Shown: piece by piece, positions 16,476-25,448 of the stretch
Layout of the letters: each line of letters starts with the position of its first letter
How positions within the stretch are numbered: the stretch's first letter is position 1
From: Chlorobiota bacterium
GTDB lineage: Bacteria; Bacteroidota; Ignavibacteria; OLB7
Assembly (NCBI GenBank): GCA_028287785.1
Contig: JAQBOZ010000026.1
Coordinates: 1 to 58,994 of the forward strand
Direction: 5' to 3'
Length of the DNA: 58,994 nucleotides
Program-made: the position numbers and the translations under genes
Notes under the pieces: generated by a model
Database searches by the model: none
What the model was told of the DNA's origin: nothing
The model's input: the letters and a program-made list of their open reading frames with translations, nothing else

Positions 16476-18557
16476 TCACCGTCCGCGGCGGCCTCCGTTC
16501 TTCACGAGAGGCTGCCGCACGGTGATGTCGAACAGATCACCGCCCCTGGCCTCAGATCCCAGTATCAACCTGCGATCGGCTCCCCGGATGGACATGGCGA
16601 CATTTGAGATATACCGCTGCCGGTATACGTCGACAATGATGCGTACCAGCCTGGCGGCCCCGTCAATGTTGCCTGTGCAGGATATGCTGACAGTCGCCCC
16701 CGTCCTTATTCTCCCGGCGATCTCCGCCGCCGCCGCACTGTTCCGCTGCCCGACCACTCCCGAGTCGACCGAGCCGGGGAAAAGACCGGCGCTCACGAAC
16801 TCCACGCCTCCGGCAACCCCGCTGTCGATATCGCGCGAATATCGCCGGACCACGATCGGAATCCTGCTGCTGACGGTCTTCAACCCGCCAAGGCTGTCCT
16901 CCACCGTCAATTCCGCGATCAGCGGATCAGGAAGTTCCCCGCTGATATCCTCTCCCACGCGCCACTCGCTGCTTCCGGTTCCCGCCCCGTCCGGATGCCG
17001 GCTTGTGTAGCTGCCCACGGTCCGCCCCTGATGGCTGAGCGTGATGCGCCACGAACGGACGCCGGCATCGGCATCGATGTGGGGATCGAGCGCAATGAGG
17101 GGTGGTTCAAGATCGTGATCGATGCGGCCGGGTGTCGCCAGCCGGAGCATGAGCGGCTCTCCGCCGGACACCAGCACGACGCGACGGGAGATCGGGTTAT
17201 CGTTGTCCCTCCCGGTTGCGTGTTTGTCCGCATGCGGGTCGATCGAGAGGCGGCTTGTATCGATGTTCCAGACATCGGCGAGATATCTTCGCACCGCCGC
17301 GACGCGCGCGCTCCCCAGGGCCGGCGATTCATCACGGTCGCTGAACCCGGAAAGTGAAATCCCTGCGGCTGAATCCCCACGAAGCCTGCTCCCCAGAATA
17401 TTCAGCGTCTGCGCCTCGATATCATCAGGCCCAAGCGAATCGATCATGAACAATTCCGTCTCCCCGGGACGAAGCATCCGATACCGCCCTTCGATGACGG
17501 CCGATCCGCGCTCGAAACGGATTGCCTCGGGAACCGGAACGGCGAGATGATGGTGCGTGTCGAATATCTGGACGGTGGCAACGGAGAGCCGCTCCCCTCT
17601 GTCGCCCACGCCGAACAGCTCGATCGATGCGCGAATCTGACGGCCGTGCGTGATCGTCTCGGTTCGCGATATCGTATCAGCCGCCGGAGCTATCGCCAGC
17701 CCCGATCCCGTATCGGCCAGAGCCGGCGCGATGGCCGGTGGCGGCACCTGAAGCTCCGGTTCCGCCAGGGGATTGTAGAGCACCGCCACGCCGATGCCGG
17801 CGCCGAATGTCCGCCAGGCGGCCTCGCGAACCGGCGAAGCGAGGCCGGCGCGCACTGTGATCTCCGGCGCAATCAGCAATCGCGAACGCGATGGCGCCTG
17901 ATAGGAAACCCGGAGCAGAGCATCGACGATGATGGGGCTGGGGGAAAAATCGATCCCTCCCGGCAGGGCTTCCTGGCGCGAGCCGGAGCGGAAGCGGTCG
18001 GCCCCGGTGCCGGTGATAACATCGATCTGGCGGAAATCCGCCGAGTAGCGGTAGCCGAACGCCGCCCCTGCTCCCACGGCAAAACCACCGCCGACCGGGT
18101 AGTTCGCGAGGAAATCCAGACGCAGATCGCGGAAGATGGCGTTGAGGCGATACTCGTTGGGAATCGTCAGTGGCTGGTGGAGCGCCGTGTCCAGAACAAT
18201 CAGCGGATCGGTCGGCGTCGCGACGAAATAGCCGGTGGTATAGGCGGCGCCCAGACCAATCGAGAGACCGAGATCGCCGGCGAAGAGTTGCGGCAGCAGC
18301 AGACGGCCCGCAACGAAGCCGGAAAGCGCCCGCCCGCCGGTGAAGCGATCGCAGTCGGGCGCGTCGGTGAAGACGGGAAAATCGCCAGGCTCCAGGTTGC
18401 CATCGACGCCGGCGGCAAGGCCGATCAGCAGAGGCGCGTGCCGCGGCTGAGCCATCAGGCGGCCCACGCCGGACAACGCGGCCACCATCATCATGATGAT
18501 GGCTCCATGCCGGATTCGTGGCGGCGTTCGATCCCGTCTCAGACTCTTCACCGTCAC
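16476..18557 (-). CDS. OmpA-family outer-membrane protein with C-terminal extension
   Basis: This 693-residue protein starts with GTG (18557) and a signal sequence (IIMMMVAALSGVGRLMAQ). Residues about 40-270 look like an outer-membrane barrel. An OmpA-type peptidoglycan-binding domain lies in the middle, around residues 370-465, with LSGFSDRDESPALGSARVAA and NPISRRVVLV in place of the usual G-x-D...R...R pattern. About 220 further residues follow, containing a weak second OmpA-like stretch (SAGLFPGSVDSGVVGQRNSA, then TVSISCTGNID). The gene starts 3 bp after the stop of the choice-of-anchor-D gene, so they form an operon. It probably links outer membrane and cell wall. Confidence 0.75.
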   Translation of the reverse strand: MTVKSLRRDRTPPRIRHGAIIMMMVAALSGVGRLMAQPRHAPLLIGLAAGVDGNLEPGDFPVFTDAPDCDRFTGGRALSGFVAGRLLLPQLFAGDLGLSIGLGAAYTTGYFVATPTDPLIVLDTALHQPLTIPNEYRLNAIFRDLRLDFLANYPVGGGFAVGAGAAFGYRYSADFRQIDVITGTGADRFRSGSRQEALPGGIDFSPSPIIVDALLRVSYQAPSRSRLLIAPEITVRAGLASPVREAAWRTFGAGIGVAVLYNPLAEPELQVPPPAIAPALADTGSGLAIAPAADTISRTETITHGRQIRASIELFGVGDRGERLSVATVQIFDTHHHLAVPVPEAIRFERGSAVIEGRYRMLRPGETELFMIDSLGPDDIEAQTLNILGSRLRGDSAAGISLSGFSDRDESPALGSARVAAVRRYLADVWNIDTSRLSIDPHADKHATGRDNDNPISRRVVLVSGGEPLMLRLATPGRIDHDLEPPLIALDPHIDADAGVRSWRITLSHQGRTVGSYTSRHPDGAGTGSSEWRVGEDISGELPDPLIAELTVEDSLGGLKTVSSRIPIVVRRYSRDIDSGVAGGVEFVSAGLFPGSVDSGVVGQRNSAAAAEIAGRIRTGATVSISCTGNIDGAARLVRIIVDVYRQRYISNVAMSIRGADRRLILGSEARGGDLFDITVRQPLVKNGGRRGR

Positions 18558-18560
18558 CTC

Positions 18561-20282
18561 TTATCGGGATAATACCATCGGAACAACGCTCTGATCGCCG
18601 GCCGCGACAAGCGCGACGAAGTAGAGGCCACCGGGAAGGCCCGCAAGCGAGAGCCGAACGTGAGCCTCCTCCCCGGTTCCCTCCTCCAGCGTCCGGCGGA
18701 GGAGTTCCCGCCCGGCCGCGGACACAACGCGAACCACACCGCGCGAACCGGCCGGCGCGGCATAATCGACCGCTACCGAGCCGTCCGGATCGAGCCTGAC
18801 GGCGTGAACGGCGATCCGCAGGCCGAGCTGCGGCACATGCCCGATGATGCATCCCTCCAACAGCACGCGGCCGTTGCCAGGGACAACCGTATCGCCCGGC
18901 GGAAGCCCGGTCACACTCTCCATCACGACGCTGTTGACCTCATGTCCGGTGGCAAGGCCCAGGAAATCGAGATCGGCCAGGTCTCCCCCCGGACCACCCC
19001 CGATCGTCAGCTCGGCGATGCCGTCGGATGGATGCTCCACCGCAACCCCGGCAACCGAGGATGTGGCCGAGCGGAGGAAGAGCGCCGTGGAATCGTAGCG
19101 GAGGCGGACCCGCAGCCCCGCCACGCCATCACCGGCCCCGAGCGGGGGCTCGATCCGGAGTCGCAACCGCGCAATGCCGCCGACACGCGCCGTGTTCGAA
19201 TCGAGCCATATCGTCCATGACTTCAGGGCCCGGATCGGGCTTGTCCCGCGCAGCAGCAGATAGCCGGGGCCAATCCCCTGAAGAGTATCGATGCCGGTGT
19301 AATCGCTCCCCGGAGCATCGGGGGTGAAGCGAACGCGCACAACGGCGCTATCCCCGGCGGGGATGACGAGCCCCGATTGCGCCGGCGCGCCCGGCGAGAA
19401 AACCGGAAGGCTGAAGCCCTGGCCGCCGAGCGTGACCGGGGACGCTGTGTAATTATGGATCGTAAAGGAGCTGTCGCGATGGCTCCCGAACGGGACATCA
19501 CCAAAATCGATCTCGGCGGGATCGATCACCACCTGCGGCGATCCTCCGGTGCCGAAGAGGGATATCTCGAAGATCTCGGAACTGGTCACCAGATGGACAA
19601 CGACGCCCGCGAGCCCCAGCGTGGTGGGACAGAAACGGAAACTGAACGGGACAAAACTTCTCGGAGGAATCGTTATCCCCTCCGGCGGGATTACGGTGGT
19701 GGCAATGAACGGATCGCCGGGCGAGAGATCGGTAAGCGCGCGGATCACAACGGCCGTATCCCCGCCATTGTAGAGATTGACCGTGCGATCGGTGCACTGG
19801 CCGATGGGAACGCCCCCGAACCAGATCAGGCCGTAGATGACCGGCGGAGCCGTATCGACGGCGCAGCCGGTGACGATGAGCGTATCCGATCCTCCATCGG
19901 AACGGAGGACGATACCGGCGGAGACACAGCCGCTGTCCACCGGCGCGTACTCCACGATCACCCGGATAAACCGCGATGATGGAAGGGCAACGTCCCCGGC
20001 CGGAGCGATAATCCGGTAATCTCCCCGACTGCCGCCGATCAGATACGGCGCCTGAAGGTGCAGGGTGCCGGTCCCGACATTGGCAACGATAAACGAATCG
20101 CGAGCGCTCCCCCCACGAGGCACCCTGCCGAAATCGATGAAGTTCCCAGGCACGTCGAGCACCGGCCCCGCCGACTGCATCCGCCTCTCCGCGCGTTTGC
20201 CGGCGGGTTGCGCCGAAGCCCCCGTGACGATGGACGCCAGGAGGAGAAGCGCAGCCAGGGCTTGTGATATCAATGGGTTCAT
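18561..20282 (-). CDS. secreted choice-of-anchor-D/cohesin-like protein with T9SS-type tail
   Basis: This 573-residue protein has a signal peptide (SQALAALLLLASIVTGASAQ). Three Ig-like ASH/choice-of-anchor-D domains follow, each with an FG(R/D)VP-type strand: FIDFGRVPRGGSARDSFIV, the region near residue 165, and EIDFGDVPFGSHRDSSFTI. A cohesin-like domain (about 350-470) comes next, then a C-terminal sorting-type domain ending VRLSLAGLPGGLYFVALVAA. It is probably a surface or secreted adhesion/scaffold protein. It is the first gene of a two-gene unit with the OmpA-like gene. Confidence 0.75.
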   Translation of the reverse strand: MNPLISQALAALLLLASIVTGASAQPAGKRAERRMQSAGPVLDVPGNFIDFGRVPRGGSARDSFIVANVGTGTLHLQAPYLIGGSRGDYRIIAPAGDVALPSSRFIRVIVEYAPVDSGCVSAGIVLRSDGGSDTLIVTGCAVDTAPPVIYGLIWFGGVPIGQCTDRTVNLYNGGDTAVVIRALTDLSPGDPFIATTVIPPEGITIPPRSFVPFSFRFCPTTLGLAGVVVHLVTSSEIFEISLFGTGGSPQVVIDPAEIDFGDVPFGSHRDSSFTIHNYTASPVTLGGQGFSLPVFSPGAPAQSGLVIPAGDSAVVRVRFTPDAPGSDYTGIDTLQGIGPGYLLLRGTSPIRALKSWTIWLDSNTARVGGIARLRLRIEPPLGAGDGVAGLRVRLRYDSTALFLRSATSSVAGVAVEHPSDGIAELTIGGGPGGDLADLDFLGLATGHEVNSVVMESVTGLPPGDTVVPGNGRVLLEGCIIGHVPQLGLRIAVHAVRLDPDGSVAVDYAAPAGSRGVVRVVSAAGRELLRRTLEEGTGEEAHVRLSLAGLPGGLYFVALVAAGDQSVVPMVLSR

Positions 20283-20384
20283 CGGTGTTCAAAAGGTCGG
20301 CATCAATGATCGCGCGGCCGGAAGAGCAAGGGTCGCGGAGCCGTAAATATCTCAATTGGGAGCGCAATGGCAATAGACATGGGA

Positions 20385-20667
20385 TAGTGACTCAGTTTGA
20401 ATCCATCCCTCGGCCCCCTGAACGATCATCGATCGCGACAATTCCTTGATCAATCTTCAAGCTCCAGAGGAGCGCGCCGGTTGTAGCAACGGTACGCCCA
20501 TCTCCCGCTCAAGCTCCATCGGAGCGTACCATCCCCACATCCATGAAGAACGGTACGCTCCGATGGAGCTTCAGATCAAGGCGTGGCATCGCTACAACCG
20601 GTTCGCCCCGATGGGGCTGGAATGACAGATGCAGGATGCCGGCCCTTCGCCACCAACCGAGTCACTA
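20385..20667. repeat. R2 MITE-like palindromic element, copy 1
   Basis: The element is bounded by TAGTGACTCAGTTT (20385-20398) and AACCGAGTCACTA (20655-20667), a 13-bp inverted pair with one mismatch. Inside are several short palindromic modules: AGCTCCAGAGGAGCG, AGCTCCATCGGAGCGTACC in both orientations, and GCCCCGATGGGGC next to CTACAACCGGTT. The same modules occur in reverse order at 58747-58994. No coding sequence is credible inside it. It lies about 120 bp upstream of the sigma-factor gene. Confidence 0.85.
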
Positions 20668-20789
20668 CAAGACACGGCCGTCATGGGCATATCTCACCGC
20701 CGAAGAATTATTTTCCATGTATGTGATGAATCGATGGCATCGGGTGTCCTGACCTCCAACGCGAGCAACATAAAGCGACCGATGTCCAT

Positions 20790-21464
20790 ATGAACCGATA
20801 TACTTCCATCCTATCGCCGGGATCGCCCGTGAAACAGCAGGAACGGCCAACGCCTCGGGAGCGCGATGCCGACGATATCGCCCTCTTCAATCGATTCCTC
20901 GAAGGGGATGACGCGGCGTTTATGGCGTTCTTCAACAGGCACACTCCCCGGCTCTTCCTCTACTGCCTGAAATTTCTGAACAATGACCGGCAGATGGCAA
21001 ACGATATCATGCAGGATGTCTGGGAACGGGCCATCCGCTTCCGATCGGAGAAGAAGGAGCCGCCGCGCAGTCCGCTCGGCCTGGTGCTGAGAACGGCGCA
21101 CAACCTCTGCGTCAATCAGATCCGCAACGCGAAACATCATCTCTCCTACGATGAGCTACCCGAGTGGAAACATCCGGGAGGGCGGGGCGGGGAGATGTCG
21201 GAGATGGAGGAGGCCGTGACGCTTGCGCTGCCAAGGCTGCCGGAGCAGCAGCGGGAGGTGCTGATACTGCATGCCTACGCCGGCTACAAATTTCAGGAGA
21301 TCGCGGAGATGCTCGATGAATCGGTTGGATCGATACGGACGCGCGCATGGCGGGCACGGGTCGAGCTGGGAAGGATTATCGGAGCACTGATCGGGATGGA
21401 GGAGAACAATGAGAACAACGGCGGCCCTGGCGGACATATCGGCGGCCTGGAGGATCAACCATGA
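20790..21464 (+). CDS. ECF-type RNA polymerase sigma factor
   Basis: This 224-residue sigma factor has region 2 (FNRFLEGDDAAFMAFFNRHT, then FLNNDRQMANDIMQDVWERA) and region 4 (LPRLPEQQREVLILHAYAGY, then FQEIAEMLDESVGSIRTRAW), which form the promoter-binding helix-turn-helix. It resembles the sigma-70 family ECF proteins of Bacteroidota. The last 20 residues are Gly/Asn-rich. The stop overlaps the start of the next gene by 4 bp (ATGA), the usual arrangement for a sigma/anti-sigma pair. An R2 repeat lies directly upstream and could influence its promoter. Confidence 0.92.
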   Translation: MNRYTSILSPGSPVKQQERPTPRERDADDIALFNRFLEGDDAAFMAFFNRHTPRLFLYCLKFLNNDRQMANDIMQDVWERAIRFRSEKKEPPRSPLGLVLRTAHNLCVNQIRNAKHHLSYDELPEWKHPGGRGGEMSEMEEAVTLALPRLPEQQREVLILHAYAGYKFQEIAEMLDESVGSIRTRAWRARVELGRIIGALIGMEENNENNGGPGGHIGGLEDQP

Positions 21465-22144
21465 CGAGAAATGAACGCGAAGAGCTGATCCGGCACTATA
21501 TGACCGGCGAGATGAGCATGGCCGAGGAGCATGATTTCTTTATCCAGGTGGCGCTCGACAACGAGCTTCGCATTGGCCTGAAGGCCCACCGGACGATCGA
21601 CAGCGCCATTCGGAAGGACAAAGAGATCGATCCATCGGAATATGCGCCGCTCGGCGCGGCCGTTGCCACGATGCTCTCGGCCTCGCACGGTGCGCCTTCC
21701 ACGTCGGGCGGAAGCGCCGGCGCCGGACATGCCGGCTGGTCGCTGCCGGGAGGCTCGTTCCCCGCCGCGTTGTGCGCCGTCGGGGTGATGTTCGGCTCGC
21801 TGCTGGTGACGCCGTTCCTCCCCGTGCCATCGCTCCCCCATCCGCGGGCTTCCGTGACGGTGGCGGCTCCCGCGGCCGTGCCGGCCCCCCCGCCACCGGA
21901 TAATAACATGACCGGGGGAACGATATCGACCACTGACGTTTCAGGGGAATCCGCCATATTGAACGGCGAGCATTCCTCGCATCTCCCAGGAAAGCCGACC
22001 CGCCAGGAAACCACGCTCCATCAGGAGCCTGCCCGTGGCGGGATCGACAGCACGAACCGGCGGAATGTCACAAAGCCGGCGCGGCAGGGGGACGACAGCA
22101 CGCATATCGGCGTCAGGACGATCATCCTGCCGCCGAAGAAATAA
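21461..22144 (+). CDS. putative membrane anti-sigma factor
   Basis: This 227-residue protein starts with a short charged helical region (REELIRHYMTGEMSMAEEHD) like the N-terminal domain of Bacteroidota anti-sigma proteins. A single hydrophobic segment around residues 100-118 (AALCAVGVMFGSLLVTPFLP) would span the inner membrane. The rest is Pro/Ala/Thr-rich, low-complexity and probably periplasmic. It lacks the zinc-type HxxxCxxC motif. Translation is coupled to the sigma gene (4-bp overlap), and a GGAGGAT ribosome-binding site precedes its ATG. The anti-sigma role is inferred mainly from position. Confidence 0.7.
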   Translation: MTRNEREELIRHYMTGEMSMAEEHDFFIQVALDNELRIGLKAHRTIDSAIRKDKEIDPSEYAPLGAAVATMLSASHGAPSTSGGSAGAGHAGWSLPGGSFPAALCAVGVMFGSLLVTPFLPVPSLPHPRASVTVAAPAAVPAPPPPDNNMTGGTISTTDVSGESAILNGEHSSHLPGKPTRQETTLHQEPARGGIDSTNRRNVTKPARQGDDSTHIGVRTIILPPKK

Positions 22145-22245
22145 CGCCCCGTCAGGCTGTTGAATTCCTTCCGGTCCTCAGACTGTTCATCCGGGAGCGA
22201 TCCATGGACTCCGGGGCCGTTCGGATCGCACACAAACGGAATCCC

Positions 22246-23604
22246 ATGAACATGAGAGCATTTCTCCCGATTCTTCTGATGTTCGCCGGAGCCTTCAGCG
22301 CCGTCGCGCAGCCGCGTATTCCCCTTGCCGGCAACCGGCCGGCCGAGACCTCTCCCTGGAAAGTCTACGGCCCCTCCAACTCCCCTCTTCCCACGTTCTT
22401 CCGGTTCGTGCTGGACAGAGACCGGAGCGTGGGATGGTTCGGAACGGGAACAACGGTCACCAGCTTCGATGGATCGACATGGACAACCCACGACTGGCCG
22501 GCGACCGGGCGGCTCTGTGGGATGGCGATCGACAGCAGCGGCGATCTCTGGGGGGCGATCAGCGGCGAGCACACATCGATCGTACGGAGCCACCGCGGTG
22601 TCTGGACAACATTCGACGGCACCGATACCACGACCGGCCTGACAAAGCAGATGCTGATTGCCCTTGGCCTGACGCTCGACGTGGGACGTGTCCAGGCGGG
22701 ACCGAACGGCCATCTCTGGGTGATGGGCCCCGGCGCCCTCCTCCATTTCGATGGCGCGCGGTGGCGCATGTTCACCCCCGGCAATTCCAAATTCCCGCCC
22801 GACCCCTATGCTCATATCGTCGATCGCCAGGGAAACGTCTGGATCGGGAAAAGCACCGGCGGATTGCTGAAGTTCGATGGAACGTCATGGACGGAGATCC
22901 ACCCGGATCAGTTGGGGCTTGGAGCGCACGGCACCGATCATACGGGAACATTCCCCGTTTCGGTCGACCACCGGAATCATCTCTGGGTGCGCGTGGCGGC
23001 GACGGACGGCGATCAGTTTCTGGAATTCGAGGGGGACAAGCCGATCCATGCCTACGCCGGCGATTCGTCCGAGCTGGCCTGGGGAACGCCGCACTTCGAT
23101 GCCGGCAACGAGCCGTGGATTGGAAGCTATCGGGGTCTGGCGCGATACCACGCCGCGGCCTGGTGGAAGTATACCACGGCGAATTCCGGGCTGCCTGACG
23201 ACAACGTGACCGCCGTGGATATCGACAATGGGCACATCGGGTGGATCGTGACGGGGGATGCAATGCTGGCAATGCTCGATGGCAATGTCCCTCCGGGAGA
23301 AGGGATAGCGGGAATAACTCCGAACCCGATGCCGATCACCGTGCGGAACATCTCCATGGAAATCCTCCCCAACCCGGCACGCGGGATATCGACCGTCGGC
23401 TTTATGCTGTCGGAACGGGAACGGGTCCGTCTCAGTCTGGTGAACAGTCTGGGAGATGAGGTTCAGGTGATGATCGACGGAGTGATCGAGCCGGGAGAGC
23501 ATGCCGCCAGGCTGGACGCCGGAGGGCTCGCCAACGGCGCATATTTCGTCAGGATCTCCACCGGGGCCGCCGTTGTGACAAAACCGGTGGTGATCGTTCA
23601 TTGA
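22246..23604 (+). CDS. secreted two-component-regulator-type propeller protein with T9SS-type tail
   Basis: This 452-residue protein starts at ATG 22246 with a signal peptide (RAFLPILLMFAGAFSAVAQP). Propeller blades follow, each with the DxxGxxWxG-like signature of periplasmic sensor propellers: DSSGDLWGAIS, GPNGHLWVMG, DRQGNVWIGKS and DHRNHLWVRV, with LLKFDGTSWTE-type strands. It ends with a sorting-type domain (LPNPARGISTVGFMLSERER, then LANGAYFVRISTGAAVVTKP). No kinase domain is attached. It is a likely surface or secreted protein of unknown ligand. It follows the sigma/anti-sigma genes on the same strand after about 100 bp and may be part of their regulon. Confidence 0.8.
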   Translation: MNMRAFLPILLMFAGAFSAVAQPRIPLAGNRPAETSPWKVYGPSNSPLPTFFRFVLDRDRSVGWFGTGTTVTSFDGSTWTTHDWPATGRLCGMAIDSSGDLWGAISGEHTSIVRSHRGVWTTFDGTDTTTGLTKQMLIALGLTLDVGRVQAGPNGHLWVMGPGALLHFDGARWRMFTPGNSKFPPDPYAHIVDRQGNVWIGKSTGGLLKFDGTSWTEIHPDQLGLGAHGTDHTGTFPVSVDHRNHLWVRVAATDGDQFLEFEGDKPIHAYAGDSSELAWGTPHFDAGNEPWIGSYRGLARYHAAAWWKYTTANSGLPDDNVTAVDIDNGHIGWIVTGDAMLAMLDGNVPPGEGIAGITPNPMPITVRNISMEILPNPARGISTVGFMLSERERVRLSLVNSLGDEVQVMIDGVIEPGEHAARLDAGGLANGAYFVRISTGAAVVTKPVVIVH

Positions 23605-23628
23605 TGCTGTGTAGGTGATTGGAAGCGT

Positions 23629-23664
23629 CGAAGCGTCCGGGGTAATAGCGCCACGGACGCTTCG
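23629..23664. terminator. convergent-gene hairpin terminator
   Basis: A perfect 10-bp inverted repeat, CGAAGCGTCC (23629-23638) and GGACGCTTCG (23655-23664), lies in the 66-bp gap between the convergent propeller and PAP2 genes. No strong T-run follows on either strand, so its efficiency is uncertain. It may serve both directions. Confidence 0.65.
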
Positions 23665-23670
23665 GCATAT

Positions 23671-24234
23671 TCAGACACCTCCCCTGTGCCGTCGCCATCT
23701 GTCGATGATCAGCTTCCAGATCAGCAGCACGATCGCCGCCATCACCGATCCCACGAGCGCGCCGCCGATCACATCGCCCGGATAATGGACTCCCACGTAG
23801 ACTCGTGAAAATGCAATAACAGATGCCACCCCGAACGCATATGGCGCCGCGCGACGGAAGAAATAACTGATGATCACCGCGGCCGCGAAGTTGTTCACCG
23901 CGTGCGATGATGGGAACGATTTTCCACCGCCACACGGCACCAGCAATCGCACCCCCGCCAGCGCCTCGCAGGGACGAACCCGCATTACCATCTCCTTGAT
24001 GATGCGGCTGTTGACCGGATCGGTGATCAACACCGTCACGGCCATCAGCAACGCGCACCACCGGCCACGCGAGCCCCCCTTCCAGAGAAGAAGAATAAAG
24101 AGGATCGCATACGGGATGTAGGCGTTCCTGACATCGGTGATCGCCGGCATGATCAGGTCGAACAGCGCGTTGGCGCTCCCGCCGTTGATCGCCCGGAATG
24201 CCGTGCTGTCGATTGCGTAGAGAGCCCCGTTCAT
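23671..24234 (-). CDS. PAP2-family membrane phosphatase
   Basis: This 187-residue protein has five or six transmembrane helices and the three PAP2 phosphatase motifs: KEMVMRVRP, PSSHA (in GKSFPSSHAVNNF) and SRVYVGVHYPGD. Such enzymes remove phosphate from lipid pyrophosphates, in many bacteria from undecaprenyl pyrophosphate. The start overlaps the stop of anmK by 4 bp, so both belong to one transcript. That association with muropeptide recycling makes undecaprenyl-diphosphate phosphatase a reasonable but unproven role. Confidence 0.9.
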   Translation of the reverse strand: MNGALYAIDSTAFRAINGGSANALFDLIMPAITDVRNAYIPYAILFILLLWKGGSRGRWCALLMAVTVLITDPVNSRIIKEMVMRVRPCEALAGVRLLVPCGGGKSFPSSHAVNNFAAAVIISYFFRRAAPYAFGVASVIAFSRVYVGVHYPGDVIGGALVGSVMAAIVLLIWKLIIDRWRRHRGGV

Positions 24235-25406
24235 GGCAGCCTGATTGATCCGCAGATGACGGGACGCGATGCCCCGGTGACGCTCGGGACATTGGACGGC
24301 ACCTCGTTCAGCGTCTCGTTGGCGAGAATCGCGAAACAGATGGCCTCCTTCGCATCGGCCGGAAGGCCGAACGCATCGGCCGGAGCCACTGCGGTGCCCG
24401 GCATCTCATCAGCAAGCATGTGCATCATCGTGATGTTCCGCGTCCCCCCGCCTCCGACAATCAGCTCATCGACATGACATCCCCCCGCCGCGTGGTCGCA
24501 GATCGCCCCGGCGATGGTTCGCGCCGTCAGCAACGTCAGCGTGGCGATGATATCGGCATCGGCCAGACCGAGCGACCGGCCATGCCGCGCCATATCCCTC
24601 CCCACCTCCTCGCCGAACCGTTCACGTCCGGCCGACTTCGGAGGGGAAGCCGCGTAATAGTCATCGGCCAGCAATGTCTCCAGCCAGCGCATGTCGGGCG
24701 TTCCGGTCGCCGCAAGCTCGCCCCCCCGATCATAATCCACCCCGCGAAGCTCCCGCATCGCGGCATCGATCAGCATGTTGCCGGGGCCTGTGTCGAACGC
24801 GATCAGCCGGGCCGCGTCGGCATCAACAGGGAGCCAGGTGATATTGGCAATGCCGCCGATGTTGAGCGCGACACGATTGCTCTGGGCCGACCTGAGAAGG
24901 GCGAAATCGCAGTACGGGACCAGCGGCGCCCCCTCACCACCGGCGGCGACATCGGCGGAGCGGAAATCGTTCACCACGATTGCCCCGACTCGTCCGGCAA
25001 CGATGGCGGCGGAACCGATCTGCACGGAAAGGCCGTGCGGAGAGCGGCGCGGGGCGTGGTAGATGGTCTGCCCGTGCAGCCCGACAGCATCGATCCCGGA
25101 AACAACAATCCCCGTATGCGAGGCCGCGGCATGGATGGCGGCGGCATAGACGCCCCCCAGATCGGCATCCAGCTCGAAGAGATCCCGAACCCTCATCTCC
25201 CCCGACGACGCGGCCAGAATGCGCTGTTTCAGCTCGGCCGGGTAGGGCACTTCGTGATAGCCCGCAAGCCGGTGGCGAAGCGTGCTCCCGGCGCCCGATA
25301 TCTCCACGAACGCCACATCGACGCCGTCCAGCGATGTGCCGGACATGACGCCGGCAACAAGCCTGAGAGGTTTCCCGCGATAGGATGAAAGAAGCGATCG
25401 GGACAT
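24231..25406 (-). CDS. anmK: anhydro-N-acetylmuramic acid kinase
   Basis: This 391-residue cytoplasmic kinase recycles 1,6-anhydro-MurNAc from peptidoglycan turnover to MurNAc-6-phosphate using ATP. The phosphate-binding GVMSGTSLDGVDV at residues 19-31 and FDTGPGNMLIDAAMRELRG, with NIGGIANIT nearby, identify it as AnmK. Length is normal. It overlaps the PAP2 gene by 4 bp and lies about 40 bp downstream of the copper ATPase gene on the same strand. Confidence 0.96.
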   Translation of the reverse strand: MSRSLLSSYRGKPLRLVAGVMSGTSLDGVDVAFVEISGAGSTLRHRLAGYHEVPYPAELKQRILAASSGEMRVRDLFELDADLGGVYAAAIHAAASHTGIVVSGIDAVGLHGQTIYHAPRRSPHGLSVQIGSAAIVAGRVGAIVVNDFRSADVAAGGEGAPLVPYCDFALLRSAQSNRVALNIGGIANITWLPVDADAARLIAFDTGPGNMLIDAAMRELRGVDYDRGGELAATGTPDMRWLETLLADDYYAASPPKSAGRERFGEEVGRDMARHGRSLGLADADIIATLTLLTARTIAGAICDHAAGGCHVDELIVGGGGTRNITMMHMLADEMPGTAVAPADAFGLPADAKEAICFAILANETLNEVPSNVPSVTGASRPVICGSIRLP

Positions 25407-25448
25407 GATAAGAGAGTGCTGATAGGATGTTCGGGAACGGGCCGGCCT

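Noticed and set aside
22150-22200. Further R1-like ends (AGGCTGTTGAATTCC, AGACTGTTCATCC)
   Set aside because: The match is short and no palindromic core or inverted partner is present.
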